From the NCBI GenBank assembly GCA_016795425.1, contig JAEUHG010000030.1:1-64000 (forward strand): a stretch of DNA of 64,000 bases, given 5' to 3'. This DNA is from Verrucomicrobiales bacterium. GTDB taxonomy: Bacteria > Verrucomicrobiota > Verrucomicrobiia > Limisphaerales > CAIMTB01. The notes under the pieces were generated by a model. That model saw nothing but the letters and a program-made list of their open reading frames with translations. It did not search any database and was not told the origin of the DNA. The position numbers and the translations under genes were made by a program. Below, one piece after another: positions 9,717 through 19,570 of this stretch (position 1 is the stretch's first letter; the number at the start of each line of letters is the position of its first letter).

Positions 9717-9843
9717 AGATTTGGGACGTCCGGCCGTTCATGGGTGGGTGGGAAGTACCCTGGCAAAGGGGCCGCCAAAAGGAAGACCTCGATAAGAAGT
9801 TCGAGGCGCGCCGAACTCCGGTGTTAGCCTGGAACCGGCATCC

Positions 9844-11622
9844 ATGCAGACCCCCTACTCCTCGCATCACCGATTGCCGCACGCCTCACCGCGCGCCGCA
9901 GATCGCCTGCCCTCGCTTCTCGCCGCCCTTTTCGCCTGCCTGCTTCTCCATGGTGCGTTCGACGCCGTCGCGGAATCGAGTCCTGCGCCTCGACCGAACA
10001 TCGTTCTGATCCTTTCCGACGACATGGGCTACTCCGACATCGGCTGTTATGGCGGCGAAATCGATACGCCCCATCTCGACGCGCTCGCCAAGGAAGGCCT
10101 TCGCTTCACGCAATTCTATAACACGGCCCGGTGCTGCCCTACGCGCGCGTCGTTGCTCACCGGCCTTCATCCGCACCAAGCCGGGGTCGGCCACATGATG
10201 GAAAACCGCGGTCACGACGGTTATCGCGGACGACTGAACCGGCAGTGTGTCACACTCGGCGAAGCCTTGGCACCGGCTGGGTACCGAAGCTATGCGGTCG
10301 GAAAATGGCACGTCACCCCGGGGCAAAATCGCGAGGCGCTTCGCGACACCTCAAACTGGCCCTTGAACCGCGGTTTCCAGCGGTTCTACGGCACCATTCA
10401 CGGCGCCGGCAGTTACTTCGATCCCAGCGCCCTGGTTCGCGATGATCGCCTCATCACGGTGGCCAATGATTCCGAATACCGCCCCGACTTCTACTACTAC
10501 ACCGATGCCATCGCCGATCACGCGGTTCGATTCCTGAGGGACCATCAGCAGTCGCATCCCGGCCAACCGTTCCTGCTCTACACCGCCTTCACGGCCGCCC
10601 ACTGGCCCCTCCACGCTAAGGATTCCGATATCGCCAAATACCGGGGTCAGTACGACGCCGGTTACGAGGCGGTTCGATCCGCGCGCTGGAAGAAAATGCG
10701 GCGCCTGGGGCTCATCGATCGCCGGTGGTCATCCAATTCGCCGACCGAACGCTGGGCTTCAGTCCAGGACAAGACCTTTGAGAGCCGGTGCATGGAGGTT
10801 TACGCGGCTCAAGTCGACAGCCTCGATCAGGCGATCGGCCGCATTGTCGATGGGCTGCGCGATCTTCACCAACTCGACAACACCCTGCTGGTTTACCTCC
10901 AGGACAATGGTGCGTGCGCGGAACTGATCGGACGAGGTCCCCATCCGAAGACACGCGCCGCCTCGCCCGGGCTTCCGCCGATGTCCGCAGACGAATCCCA
11001 ATTCGGGAGTATTCCCAAGCAGACCCGCGACGGCTGGCCGGTTCGGCAAGGCCTCGGCGTCCTTCCCAGCGGTCCGGATACCTACCTTTCGTACGGTCGG
11101 GGTTGGGCCGAGGTGAGCAACACGCCTTATCGCGAGTTCAAGCACTGGACCCATGAAGGCGGCATCAGCACTCCCATGATCGTGCACTGGCCGGCCGGCA
11201 TTCCTCGCGCACGACGGGGACATTGGGTGAATGAACCGGGTCAGCTGGTGGATATCATGGCGACCTGTCTCGATCTTGCCGGCGCGGAGTACCCTCGAAC
11301 CCATCGCGGTGAACCCATCATTCCGCTCGAAGGATCCAGTCTGCGGCCTGCGTTCGTCGGAAAACCCATTCCGCGTATCCACCCGCTGGTCTGGGAACAC
11401 GAGGGCAACCGCGCCATCCGCGACGGGCGCTGGAAGCTCGTCGCCAAGGAGAATCAGCCTTGGGAACTGTACGATCTGCGGGTCGACCGCACGGAAACCC
11501 GGGATCTCGCATCCACGCATCCTCGGCGCGTCTCCGAAATGGCCGCCCAATGGGAAGCCTGGGCCGCCCGAGCCAACGTCCTGCCGCTGGGCGCGTGGCG
11601 CCGAACCGAGGCATCACCGTAG
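9844..11622 (+). CDS. Arylsulfatase-family sulfatase, secreted
   Basis: 592 residues. After a signal peptide (LLAALFACLLLHGAFDAVAE) comes 'RPNIVLILSDDMGYSDIGCYGG', the sulfatase metal-binding start (D59, D60). The formylglycine motif C-x-P-x-R is C97-C-P-T-R101, followed by the family's ASLLTG. 'GKWHV' and 'NRGFQRFYG' add conserved active-site segments, and the C-terminal 'AIRDGRWKLV...WELYDLRVDRTE' is the usual small subdomain. The enzyme hydrolyses sulfate esters, probably on a polysaccharide, in the periplasm or outside. It needs a formylglycine-generating enzyme, which is not in this window. The Gfo/Idh/MocA gene follows 171 bases downstream. Confidence 0.93.
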   Translation: MQTPYSSHHRLPHASPRAADRLPSLLAALFACLLLHGAFDAVAESSPAPRPNIVLILSDDMGYSDIGCYGGEIDTPHLDALAKEGLRFTQFYNTARCCPTRASLLTGLHPHQAGVGHMMENRGHDGYRGRLNRQCVTLGEALAPAGYRSYAVGKWHVTPGQNREALRDTSNWPLNRGFQRFYGTIHGAGSYFDPSALVRDDRLITVANDSEYRPDFYYYTDAIADHAVRFLRDHQQSHPGQPFLLYTAFTAAHWPLHAKDSDIAKYRGQYDAGYEAVRSARWKKMRRLGLIDRRWSSNSPTERWASVQDKTFESRCMEVYAAQVDSLDQAIGRIVDGLRDLHQLDNTLLVYLQDNGACAELIGRGPHPKTRAASPGLPPMSADESQFGSIPKQTRDGWPVRQGLGVLPSGPDTYLSYGRGWAEVSNTPYREFKHWTHEGGISTPMIVHWPAGIPRARRGHWVNEPGQLVDIMATCLDLAGAEYPRTHRGEPIIPLEGSSLRPAFVGKPIPRIHPLVWEHEGNRAIRDGRWKLVAKENQPWELYDLRVDRTETRDLASTHPRRVSEMAAQWEAWAARANVLPLGAWRRTEASP

Positions 11623-11793
11623 TCCCCGCTTCGCCTCCGATGCGCCCCGGCGGCGTGGCTGACGGTGTTGGAACCGTTGGGCACCACCCCGTGGAATCGT
11701 TCCTCGATGATTCCGGGCCCCAACCCGACGGCGTTTCACTGACATCAAAATCGTGATTCGAACCGCCGCATCCGCCATGCTGGTTCCCAACCT

Positions 11794-13080
11794 ATGAATC
11801 CCCCCGTGAACCGCCGTTCGTTCCTTCGATGCTCGGCACAATCCGCCGCCGCCCTGGCATTTTACGGCGCCATTCCGGGTGTGCGTGGCGCCAACGCCCC
11901 TTCCCGCCGAATCGCCATCGGCGTCATCGGCCTCGGCCGTGGACTCGACCACGTCAAAGCGCTCCAACAGATCCCCGGCGTTGAAGTCGCGTGGCTATGC
12001 GACATCGATCTCAACCGCATCGCCGCCGCAGAAAAATGGCTCACTGGCAAACAGGAACGCACTGCCAAGGCCGCCCAGGACTTTCGCCGGATCCTCGACG
12101 ATCCGGAGGTCGAAGGCGTCACCATCGCCACCCCGAACTTCTGGCACGCACCCGCGACCATTCTCGCCTGCGACGCCGGCAAACACGTCTACGTCGAGAA
12201 ACCCGGAAGCCACAATGCGCAGGAAGGCGAGTGGATGGTGGAGGCCGCCCGACGTCGTCAGCGCAAAGTGCAACTCGGCACCCAACGTCGCAGTTGGCCG
12301 GCGGTGATCGAGATGATCCAACAGTTGCGCTCCGGCGTCATCGGCCGGGTGCTCTCCGCTCGCACCTACTATGACAACGCGCGTCCGTCCATCGGTCGCG
12401 GCAAACCTGCGCCGGTCCCGTCGAATTTCGATTACACGCTTTGGCAGGGACCCGTACCGGAGCGTCCCTACGTGGACAATTTGCTCCACTACAACTGGCA
12501 CTGGCGCTGGCATTGGGGCGGCGGCGAACTCGCCAACAACGGTCCCCACGCACTCGACCTCGCCCGCTGGGGTCTCGGCGTCGATTACCCGATTCGGGTG
12601 AGTTGCGTCGGTGGCCGCTACCATTACGACGACGATCAAGAGACTCCCGACACCGCGATCGCCACCTATGACTTCGGTCCCTGCGGCACATCCTTTGATT
12701 TCTCCAGCTGCAACCCGCGAGCCGAGGCCAAGCGCCCATGGCTGACTTTCTACGGCGAACGCGGATCGGTCGTTCAAGACGGCCCTGGTTACAAGGTCTA
12801 TGACCCGAAGGGCGTTGAAATCAAAAGCGCCAGCGGCCCCGGGGGCGATGTCCTGCACTTCAGAAACTGGATTGATGCCATTCGGGACAACACCGCTCTG
12901 AACCAGGAGATCGAAGACGGCCAACGCAGCACGCTGCTCTGTCACCTTGGTAACATCGCCTATCGCCTGAGACGCGAGATCCATTTCGATCCGGTCCAAA
13001 GGAAGATTGTCGGGGATTCGGACGCCAGGAAGCTGTGGTCGCGGGAATACCGGCCCGGTTGGAAATCGAAGCTCTCGTAG
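11794..13080 (+). CDS. Gfo/Idh/MocA family oxidoreductase, Tat-exported
   Basis: 428 residues. The Tat signal is 'NRRSFLRCSAQSAAALAF'. A Rossmann fold begins 'IAIGVIGLGRGLDHV', the cofactor site 'EKPGS' carries K136, and 'GGGELANNGPHALDLARWGLGV' contributes the usual substrate-side His/Asp pair. Family members oxidise or reduce sugars and cyclitols with NAD(P)(H). Exported, bound-cofactor versions are common in Verrucomicrobiota and Planctomycetota, and glycosidase-like members exist. The substrate is unknown. The neighbouring sulfatase suggests a role in glycan breakdown, but that is inference. Confidence 0.88.
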   Translation: MNPPVNRRSFLRCSAQSAAALAFYGAIPGVRGANAPSRRIAIGVIGLGRGLDHVKALQQIPGVEVAWLCDIDLNRIAAAEKWLTGKQERTAKAAQDFRRILDDPEVEGVTIATPNFWHAPATILACDAGKHVYVEKPGSHNAQEGEWMVEAARRRQRKVQLGTQRRSWPAVIEMIQQLRSGVIGRVLSARTYYDNARPSIGRGKPAPVPSNFDYTLWQGPVPERPYVDNLLHYNWHWRWHWGGGELANNGPHALDLARWGLGVDYPIRVSCVGGRYHYDDDQETPDTAIATYDFGPCGTSFDFSSCNPRAEAKRPWLTFYGERGSVVQDGPGYKVYDPKGVEIKSASGPGGDVLHFRNWIDAIRDNTALNQEIEDGQRSTLLCHLGNIAYRLRREIHFDPVQRKIVGDSDARKLWSREYRPGWKSKLS

Positions 13081-13610
13081 AGTCCGCCCAAGCATCAAAC
13101 AAGGTCCCGTTTTCGCGGAAGCGACCGGAGAACCCCGCGCGACGAAGAGTTTGAGGTTCCTTCGGTTGAGGCTGGGTGTGCACCGCTTCCCGGACCGCGA
13201 CGCATCCCGCGGCGCAGCACTCGGTCCCATTGCTGCGGGCTGGGACAGCCCGCGCTCCTCGTCCCACTTCCCGGACCGCGACGCGTCCCTGCGGCGCAGC
13301 ACTCGGTCCCACTGCTGCGGGCTGGGACAGCCCGCGCTCCTCATCCCACTTCCCGGACCGCGACGCGTCCTCGCGGCGCAGCACTCGGTCCCATTGCTGC
13401 GGGCTGGGACAGCCCGCGCTCCTCATCCCACCTCCCGGACCGCGACGCGTCCTCGCGGCGCAGCTCTCGGTCCCCACTGCTGCGGGCTGGGACAGCCCGC
13501 GCTCCTCGTGACTTCATCAACCGCCCTGGGTCTGCAACCGGTCCCCGCGAAATCCGTATTGCCCTTCATGATTGCTCTGAGCGTCGGATAACCAGCACAT
13601 CTACTTATTG
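13081..13610. other. Gene-free gap of about 530 bases
   Basis: The gap between the oxidoreductase and the giant protein gene contains the family B tandem array and flanking DNA without recognisable genes. No convincing promoter or terminator was identified. Short open frames across it only translate the repeat. Confidence 0.7.
13187..13509. repeat. Tandem array of repeat family B, four units of 81-82 bp
   Basis: Units begin at 13187, 13268, 13350 and 13432. Each contains GGACCGCGACGCGTCC (the first unit is a variant), GCGGCGCAGC, and a perfect hairpin GCGGGCTG-GGA-CAGCCCGC. Units differ at only a few positions, so the array expanded recently. There are no unique spacers of CRISPR type. A second subtype array sits on the other side of the next gene. 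Confidence 0.92.
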
Positions 13611-16600
13611 ATGAAAGCTTTCAGGCTCATGTCCTGGCTGGGCGTCGTTCTCATGACGTCGGGCGGCAGCCAGGGTCAGCCAGTGGCGCCCCGCCTCGAG
13701 ACCCAACGATCGGTCGGCGGTCAAGTCACGGTCTCGTGGTCGGAGACCGCGGTCCCGGCGGTCCTCGAACAGACCTCCGCCCTCGGTGCCGCCGCTTCCT
13801 GGAGCCCGGTTTCCGAGACCGGCACCCTGCAGAACGGCGTGAGGTCGGTCCTCGTCACTCCCAATGCTGGACCTCGCTTCTTCCGATTGCGCTCAACGGC
13901 ACCGGCCGTCACCCGGATTCGCGATACCTCTCCCACCGACGGCTCAACGGGCGTGGCGGTCACCCGGGAAACCGTCTTTCGATTCGAAACCCCGCTCTCG
14001 GCGGACTCAGTTCTCGACGATGATGCTCTGTTTGCCGAATTCGCGGGCCGCCGCCTTCTGGCGCGCGCGGAACTTTCCTCGGACCGACGCACTGCGACCT
14101 TGTTCTATCTCGAAAACCTGCCGAGCAACGCGCGCATTCGCGTCACCCTGGTGGGCGACCTTCTGCGTGACGAGAATGGGGTCGCCCTCGACGCCGACGG
14201 CGATGGCCTGCCGTCAGGGATTCACACCCTTTCCTTCGACACCTTCGGATCGCAGTCGCTTGCCGGCACCGCCGTTATCGGCAAGGTGTTCGCGTCAGAG
14301 AAAAATCCCGACGGCTCCAATCGTCCCCTCGTCAACGTCACCATCACGGTGGACGGCGCCGAGGAGACCCTGCGGACAGTGACCGATGCCACCGGCGCCT
14401 TCAGCCTGCAACCCTCGCCCTCGGGCCGATTCTTCGTGCATGTCGATGGGCGGACGGCGATCGGATCGCAATGGCCGAATGGCGCCTACTACCCTGTCGT
14501 CGGCAAGGCGTGGGAAGCCCTTGCCGGCCGAACCAACAATCTTGCCGGTGGCTCCGGTGAGATCTTCCTTCCGTTGGTGCCGGCGGACGCCCTGGCGGCA
14601 GTGAGCGCGACGGATTCCACCCGCGTCACCTTTTCGCCGACCATTCTCGCCGCGCAACCGAGTCTCGCGGGCGTCCAAATCGACGTTCCGGCGAATTCGC
14701 TCTTCTCCGACAACGGGACCCGCGGAGGCCGTGTCGGATTGGCCCCGGTCGCGCCCGATCGTCTGCCGGAGCCGCTGCCTCCCGGACTCAATATCCCGCT
14801 CGTCATCACGATTCAGACGGATGGCGGCGCCAATTTCGACCAACCGGTCCCGGTCCGTTTCCCCAACCTGCCCGATCCCGTCACGGGCGTCCGACTTGGG
14901 CCCGGGGAAAAGACGGCCCTGTGGAGCTTCGTTCACGACACCGGACGCTGGGAAATCCAGGGCAGCATGACGATTTCCGCCGACGGCAATTTCGCAGTCA
15001 GCGATCCCGGTGTCGGCGTGCGACAACCGGGTTGGCACGGGCCAGCCCCGGGGAGCGGTGGCCGCGGACCCCGCCGTGGTCCGTCCCCGGGACCGGATCC
15101 GGATCCACCCAAGCCGCCGCCTGAGCCCTGTTACGACCCCTGCGACATCAAAGCCCTCAACTACGTCGCCTGCTGGGATGGCTATTATGAGCGGTACCTG
15201 AAGAATCCAGGTCCCTCAGACCCGGACGAACGAAAGAAGTGGGAAGAAGATAAAGCCCAGAAATACGCCGAATGCGGCGAAAAACTGGATGATCTCATGG
15301 AATGCCGGGAACAGGCAGGCGGCCCGTGCGGCAGTCCGGCATCGCCTTCAACCGCTTCCTGGGTCCCGGGCGACGTGCCCGCCACCAGATCGCGCGATTC
15401 CCTCCGACAGGCCGCCGCACCGACGCCTACCCGGACGCTGGAGCAGATCTTGACCGCGGCGATTGAACTCACCGAACTCGAGCAATCCTACGAGGACCAA
15501 CGCATCCCGTGGGCTGGCGCGGGAGACGCGTTCCTTGTCGCTCCGATGCAGACCACCGGCCTGGCGCAACGGGGAGTGCTCAACGAGCAAGGCAACCTGG
15601 AGAACCTGATTCTCCTCCCCAACCAGTACTACCTTGCCGCGTACTTCAACCAGGCCCGGACCGAGTTCGGCATCGCCATCTTCCGTTCGGCCGCCAGCGG
15701 CCAGATCACCCTGGTTCCCGCCGCGCGTTTGCTCCCCGGACCTCTTACTCAATTCCCCGACCAGGACGCCGACGGCCTGCCCGATCTGGCAGAAAACATT
15801 CTCGGCACGGATGTCGCCAATCCCGACACCGATGGCGACGGCGCCTCCGACGGTCTCGAATCCCGCTCCGGCTCCAATCCGCTGGATGGCATCGCGATTC
15901 AGCCGGGTGTGATCGCGGTTGCCTCAACGTCAGGCAACGCCTTTGACCTGGGGGTCGAGAACGACGTGGCCGCCGTCCTCCAGGCCAACAAGACGCTGGC
16001 GTTGTTCGATGTGAAGAACCCGCGTCGACCGGTTCTGCTGGCAAGCGTTGCCTTGCCGGGTAATCCCGTCCGAATGGGATTTCATTGGCCCCTTGTGGCC
16101 GTGGTTCAATTCGGCAATTCCACACTGGATTTCACCGGGGTCACCGTGGTGGACGTCGGCAATCCGTCGTTGCCCGTCGTCCTTTGGAATCGGACCTTGC
16201 CCGTGAAATCCAACGCTGGGGTCGCGATGGGCTACGGGCGTGTCTTTGTCAGCTCCGACGCCGCCGGCGTCCATGTCCTTTCCCCAACCGATGGGAACAC
16301 ACTCGGCATTCTCGATGGCGGCGGACACGACCTGCGCATCGTCGGCGATCGATTGGATATCCTCGCTGGCACAGGGATCATTTCATCTCGGCTGACCTGC
16401 GCTCGCCTGATACCCAATCAACCCATTCCCACGGTACTCGGCGGCATTGAGGTACCCGGACAGCCAGCTTCCGGAAGCCTGCCCACGCGGTTGTTTTCAG
16501 AAAGCGACACGGTTTACGTCGGCACCGGGGCTGGTTACCGCGTCGTGGACGTCCGGGATCCGCAAAACCCGGTGCTGCTGCCCGGAGCCGTTTTCAACGC

Positions 16601-19547
16601 TGGGCGGATCCAGGACCTGGGCAAAGACTCGGAAAACCTGCTCCTGGCAAACACCAGTTTCAGCGGACCATCCACGCTTCAAGTCTCCTTCTTCGACACC
16701 TCGGTTCCGTCCAACAACACCAATCGAATCCTGCTGCTCGAGACCCCCGGGGACCCGACCAGTCTCGAACTCTACTCCGGCCACGCCTTCGTCGCCGACA
16801 GTTCCGGCGGTCTGGCCGTGTTGGACTACCGTGCCCTCGAAATCGGAACGAATGCTCCGACCGTGGCGGTGGTGCCCTTCCCCACCCAATCGTCGCCGGC
16901 CCGACACGAAGGCGGAACGATCCTCCGTGTCGCCGCCCGCGCCCGAGACAACGTCGCAGTCCGCGACGTTGAATTCTACCTGGGCGACACCTTCGTGTTG
17001 AAAGTCGGAAGTCACCCTTTCGAGGCGGACCTCCCCACCCCGATCTGGCGCCGATCCCGGCCGGACATCGTCCTTCGCGTTCGCGCCACCGATCTCGCGG
17101 GAAATTCAACGTGGTCGGTACCGCTCACCGTGCCGTTGATCCCAGACGAAACCCCTCCTCGCGTCGCGTCCACTCAGCCCGCACCCGGATTCGTGGTGAA
17201 AGCCGGCACCTCACCTCTTTGGACCGCCCATTTCAGTGAACCGATGACCACCTCCACCCTGTCATCCTCCACGGTGTTCATCGTGGCACCCGGTGCCGAT
17301 GGCCAGATCGGGACCGCTGACGACACCGCCGTTTCCGGAGTTCCCGTGACTCTCGGCGAAGACGACGCCTCGATCAGCCTGACGATCCCGGCCACCCTCG
17401 GCGCCGGACCGCACCGCATCGTCGTCCGCGGCACGGTGACCGACTCTAATGCCCTGCCCATGGGTAACGACTTCGTCTGGCCGTTCGAGGTCCGTGCTCC
17501 AATCGTGTGGAATGTGGCAGCCGACGGTCTGTGGTCGGCGCCCGGCCGCTGGAATCCCGCGCGACTTCCTGGAACGAACGACTTCGTGATCATCGATCGA
17601 CCGGAGGGCGTCTTCACAGTGACGCTCGATTTCGACAACGGCACACAACCTTCCGAAGTCTTCCTGCAATCACTGCAATCCGCGGAACCTTTCAGGTTTC
17701 GAGGAAGCCCGAATCAACCGCAATTCCTCGGCGTGGCTCAGGGTGCTGAGTTCCTTGCCCCAGTCGTATTTGCCAACAGCGTCTTCCTGCGCGGCGGGCC
17801 CTGGAGCTTTTCGGGCGGCATTGAGATTCTCCCCCAGCGCATCCTCGAGATCGGCCAACGCGCCGAGACCTTTGGTCCACCCGGCCTTGTCACGATCGGT
17901 TCCGTCGGTGCGACCAGTCGAATCGAAGACGCGATCCTGCGTCCGCTGGCGGGAGCCACAGTCAATCACCGAGCCGGTAGCACCATGGAACTACACGCCG
18001 CCACCGACGTCGTCGGCTATAATTACATCGACGCCGGCAACCAGTTCACCGGGCCGTCCACGGAATTCGTCAACGAAGGTCGCCTCACCAAGACCGGACC
18101 TGGAACTTTCACCATCGGTGTTCCCATTTTTCACAACCGTGGCGAGATCAATGTTGATTCGGGCAAACTGGTGCTCCAAGCGCCGTTCGGGCAATTGGGA
18201 CAAATCGTGCATGACGGGGTGCTGAAGATTGCCGCCGGCACGACGGTGGAGTTCCAGGCGCTGCTCCAAAGCCCGTTCACGGTCGGACGACTCGCCCGCA
18301 TTGAGGGCCTCGGAACCATCAACTTCGCGGCCAATACCACCTTCCTCGGGCCTTATGAATTCGCGGGCGAAACCCGGATCCAACAATCCGCTCGATTCGC
18401 CGACCGGGTCCGAAGTTCCGGCAAGTGGTTCACGCGCCAGGACCTCGAGTTCGCTGGTCTCTCCGTTGAACTGACCGGTCCCGTGGAATTCAACGGCGGG
18501 CAGGTGCGTTTCAATCAAGCCACGGAAACCGTCTTGCCTGCGGTGCAAATCACCCGTGATACCACCCTCTCTGGGCGCCGAGGCGCGACCTTCAGCCAAC
18601 CGCTGACCCTCGAAGCCGGGCGGTTGGTGCTTCAAACGCCCGTCCGCTTCGCTGCCCCCGTCTCCATTCGCAATCACCTTTCCGCGTTCCACGAGGCCGG
18701 ATCCGCCGAGTTCACGTCGTCTGCCCCAACGATTTGGGAACAAGGCGACCTCAATCTGAGTGGTGCACCCAGTCGGATTGCTCCCGGCGCTGTGTTCGAG
18801 GCGAGGGGTGGCGGGACCTTCTCCGCCCGCGGCTTTCGTAACGAAGGCACGTTCCGAAAATCCACCGACTCCACCATCACGCTCTCACTCCTGCGGCCCA
18901 CAGCCGGCGAGATTTCCTTTCTCAATGCCGGATTGCTCGAAATTACCGGAGGCGCCCTGGAGGCGACCACCGAACGCGGAACCTTCCGCAATGAGGGCAC
19001 GGCCCGTTTCGCGGACGGACGGTGGGTCCTGCGCACCACTTACGAGCAAACCAAAGGCAGCACCCTGCTCGCCGGCGGCATCTTGGCCACGCGACAGAAC
19101 ATCGCCATCCAAGGCGGCGTGTTCGGTGGCGCCGGCACCGCGGTGGCCCCGGATCTCGTGATCGACACGTCCGCAACCCTGGATCCCGGTGCGCCGATCG
19201 GTTTGCTCGTCATCACCAACCTTCTCGGTACAGAAACACTCGGCGCCGGAAACCTCACCTTCGGTACCGGAAGCCGACTTCTCGTCGATATTGGCGGGCG
19301 AACCGCGGGCACGGAATTCGACCAAGTCAAGGCCGTCGGCGAGGCGCGCCTAAACGGAAAACTCGAAGTCCGACTGGCCAACAATTTCGCGCCGACGCTC
19401 GGCAACGAGTTCCTGATTCTCACCGCTCGAACCCGGCGGAACTCGCAGTTCGCCGAAACCCAGTTGCCGGTCCTCGGTGCCGAGCGAAAACTCGAAGTCC
19501 TTTACGAGACCAACGCGGTCAAGTTGCGCGTCGTGGCCGGACCCTGA
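13611..19547 (+). CDS. Giant secreted multidomain protein (Big_5, CnaB-like, TSP3, propeller, beta-helix)
   Basis: 1978 residues from ATG 13611 (a TTG lies just before it), with signal peptide FRLMSWLGVVLMTSGGSQG. Order: Big_5-type Ig domain (about 100-208), carboxypeptidase-regulatory/CnaB-like domain (218-285), a conserved segment ending 'ISADGNFAVSDPGVGVRQPGWHG' (to about 483), a Pro/Gly linker, a Cys-rich charged module (505-580), and TSP3-type calcium repeat 'DQDADGLPDLAENILGTD...DTDGDGASDG' (716-764). Then come an LVIVD-like propeller (765-1085), an Ig-like domain, a second Big_5 (1180-1295), and from 'GLWSAPGRWNPARLPG' (about 1303) a repetitive beta-rich region to the end. Residues 100-483 are closely similar to residues 170-555 of the protein encoded at 23977-26922. 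A surface structural or adhesive role is inferred; no enzyme motif was found. Confidence 0.85.
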   Translation: MKAFRLMSWLGVVLMTSGGSQGQPVAPRLETQRSVGGQVTVSWSETAVPAVLEQTSALGAAASWSPVSETGTLQNGVRSVLVTPNAGPRFFRLRSTAPAVTRIRDTSPTDGSTGVAVTRETVFRFETPLSADSVLDDDALFAEFAGRRLLARAELSSDRRTATLFYLENLPSNARIRVTLVGDLLRDENGVALDADGDGLPSGIHTLSFDTFGSQSLAGTAVIGKVFASEKNPDGSNRPLVNVTITVDGAEETLRTVTDATGAFSLQPSPSGRFFVHVDGRTAIGSQWPNGAYYPVVGKAWEALAGRTNNLAGGSGEIFLPLVPADALAAVSATDSTRVTFSPTILAAQPSLAGVQIDVPANSLFSDNGTRGGRVGLAPVAPDRLPEPLPPGLNIPLVITIQTDGGANFDQPVPVRFPNLPDPVTGVRLGPGEKTALWSFVHDTGRWEIQGSMTISADGNFAVSDPGVGVRQPGWHGPAPGSGGRGPRRGPSPGPDPDPPKPPPEPCYDPCDIKALNYVACWDGYYERYLKNPGPSDPDERKKWEEDKAQKYAECGEKLDDLMECREQAGGPCGSPASPSTASWVPGDVPATRSRDSLRQAAAPTPTRTLEQILTAAIELTELEQSYEDQRIPWAGAGDAFLVAPMQTTGLAQRGVLNEQGNLENLILLPNQYYLAAYFNQARTEFGIAIFRSAASGQITLVPAARLLPGPLTQFPDQDADGLPDLAENILGTDVANPDTDGDGASDGLESRSGSNPLDGIAIQPGVIAVASTSGNAFDLGVENDVAAVLQANKTLALFDVKNPRRPVLLASVALPGNPVRMGFHWPLVAVVQFGNSTLDFTGVTVVDVGNPSLPVVLWNRTLPVKSNAGVAMGYGRVFVSSDAAGVHVLSPTDGNTLGILDGGGHDLRIVGDRLDILAGTGIISSRLTCARLIPNQPIPTVLGGIEVPGQPASGSLPTRLFSESDTVYVGTGAGYRVVDVRDPQNPVLLPGAVFNAGRIQDLGKDSENLLLANTSFSGPSTLQVSFFDTSVPSNNTNRILLLETPGDPTSLELYSGHAFVADSSGGLAVLDYRALEIGTNAPTVAVVPFPTQSSPARHEGGTILRVAARARDNVAVRDVEFYLGDTFVLKVGSHPFEADLPTPIWRRSRPDIVLRVRATDLAGNSTWSVPLTVPLIPDETPPRVASTQPAPGFVVKAGTSPLWTAHFSEPMTTSTLSSSTVFIVAPGADGQIGTADDTAVSGVPVTLGEDDASISLTIPATLGAGPHRIVVRGTVTDSNALPMGNDFVWPFEVRAPIVWNVAADGLWSAPGRWNPARLPGTNDFVIIDRPEGVFTVTLDFDNGTQPSEVFLQSLQSAEPFRFRGSPNQPQFLGVAQGAEFLAPVVFANSVFLRGGPWSFSGGIEILPQRILEIGQRAETFGPPGLVTIGSVGATSRIEDAILRPLAGATVNHRAGSTMELHAATDVVGYNYIDAGNQFTGPSTEFVNEGRLTKTGPGTFTIGVPIFHNRGEINVDSGKLVLQAPFGQLGQIVHDGVLKIAAGTTVEFQALLQSPFTVGRLARIEGLGTINFAANTTFLGPYEFAGETRIQQSARFADRVRSSGKWFTRQDLEFAGLSVELTGPVEFNGGQVRFNQATETVLPAVQITRDTTLSGRRGATFSQPLTLEAGRLVLQTPVRFAAPVSIRNHLSAFHEAGSAEFTSSAPTIWEQGDLNLSGAPSRIAPGAVFEARGGGTFSARGFRNEGTFRKSTDSTITLSLLRPTAGEISFLNAGLLEITGGALEATTERGTFRNEGTARFADGRWVLRTTYEQTKGSTLLAGGILATRQNIAIQGGVFGGAGTAVAPDLVIDTSATLDPGAPIGLLVITNLLGTETLGAGNLTFGTGSRLLVDIGGRTAGTEFDQVKAVGEARLNGKLEVRLANNFAPTLGNEFLILTARTRRNSQFAETQLPVLGAERKLEVLYETNAVKLRVVAGP

Positions 19548-19570
19548 ATGGGGCCGAGGCTGAGTCGCGA

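Noticed and set aside
11995..13344. Minus-strand open frame over the oxidoreductase and the repeat array
   Set aside because: Antisense to a clear Gfo/Idh/MocA gene, and its N-terminal part is only translated repeat B.
13187..13509. Possible CRISPR array because of regular direct repeats
   Set aside because: Whole 81-82-bp units are repeated with no variable spacers, no leader and no cas genes.
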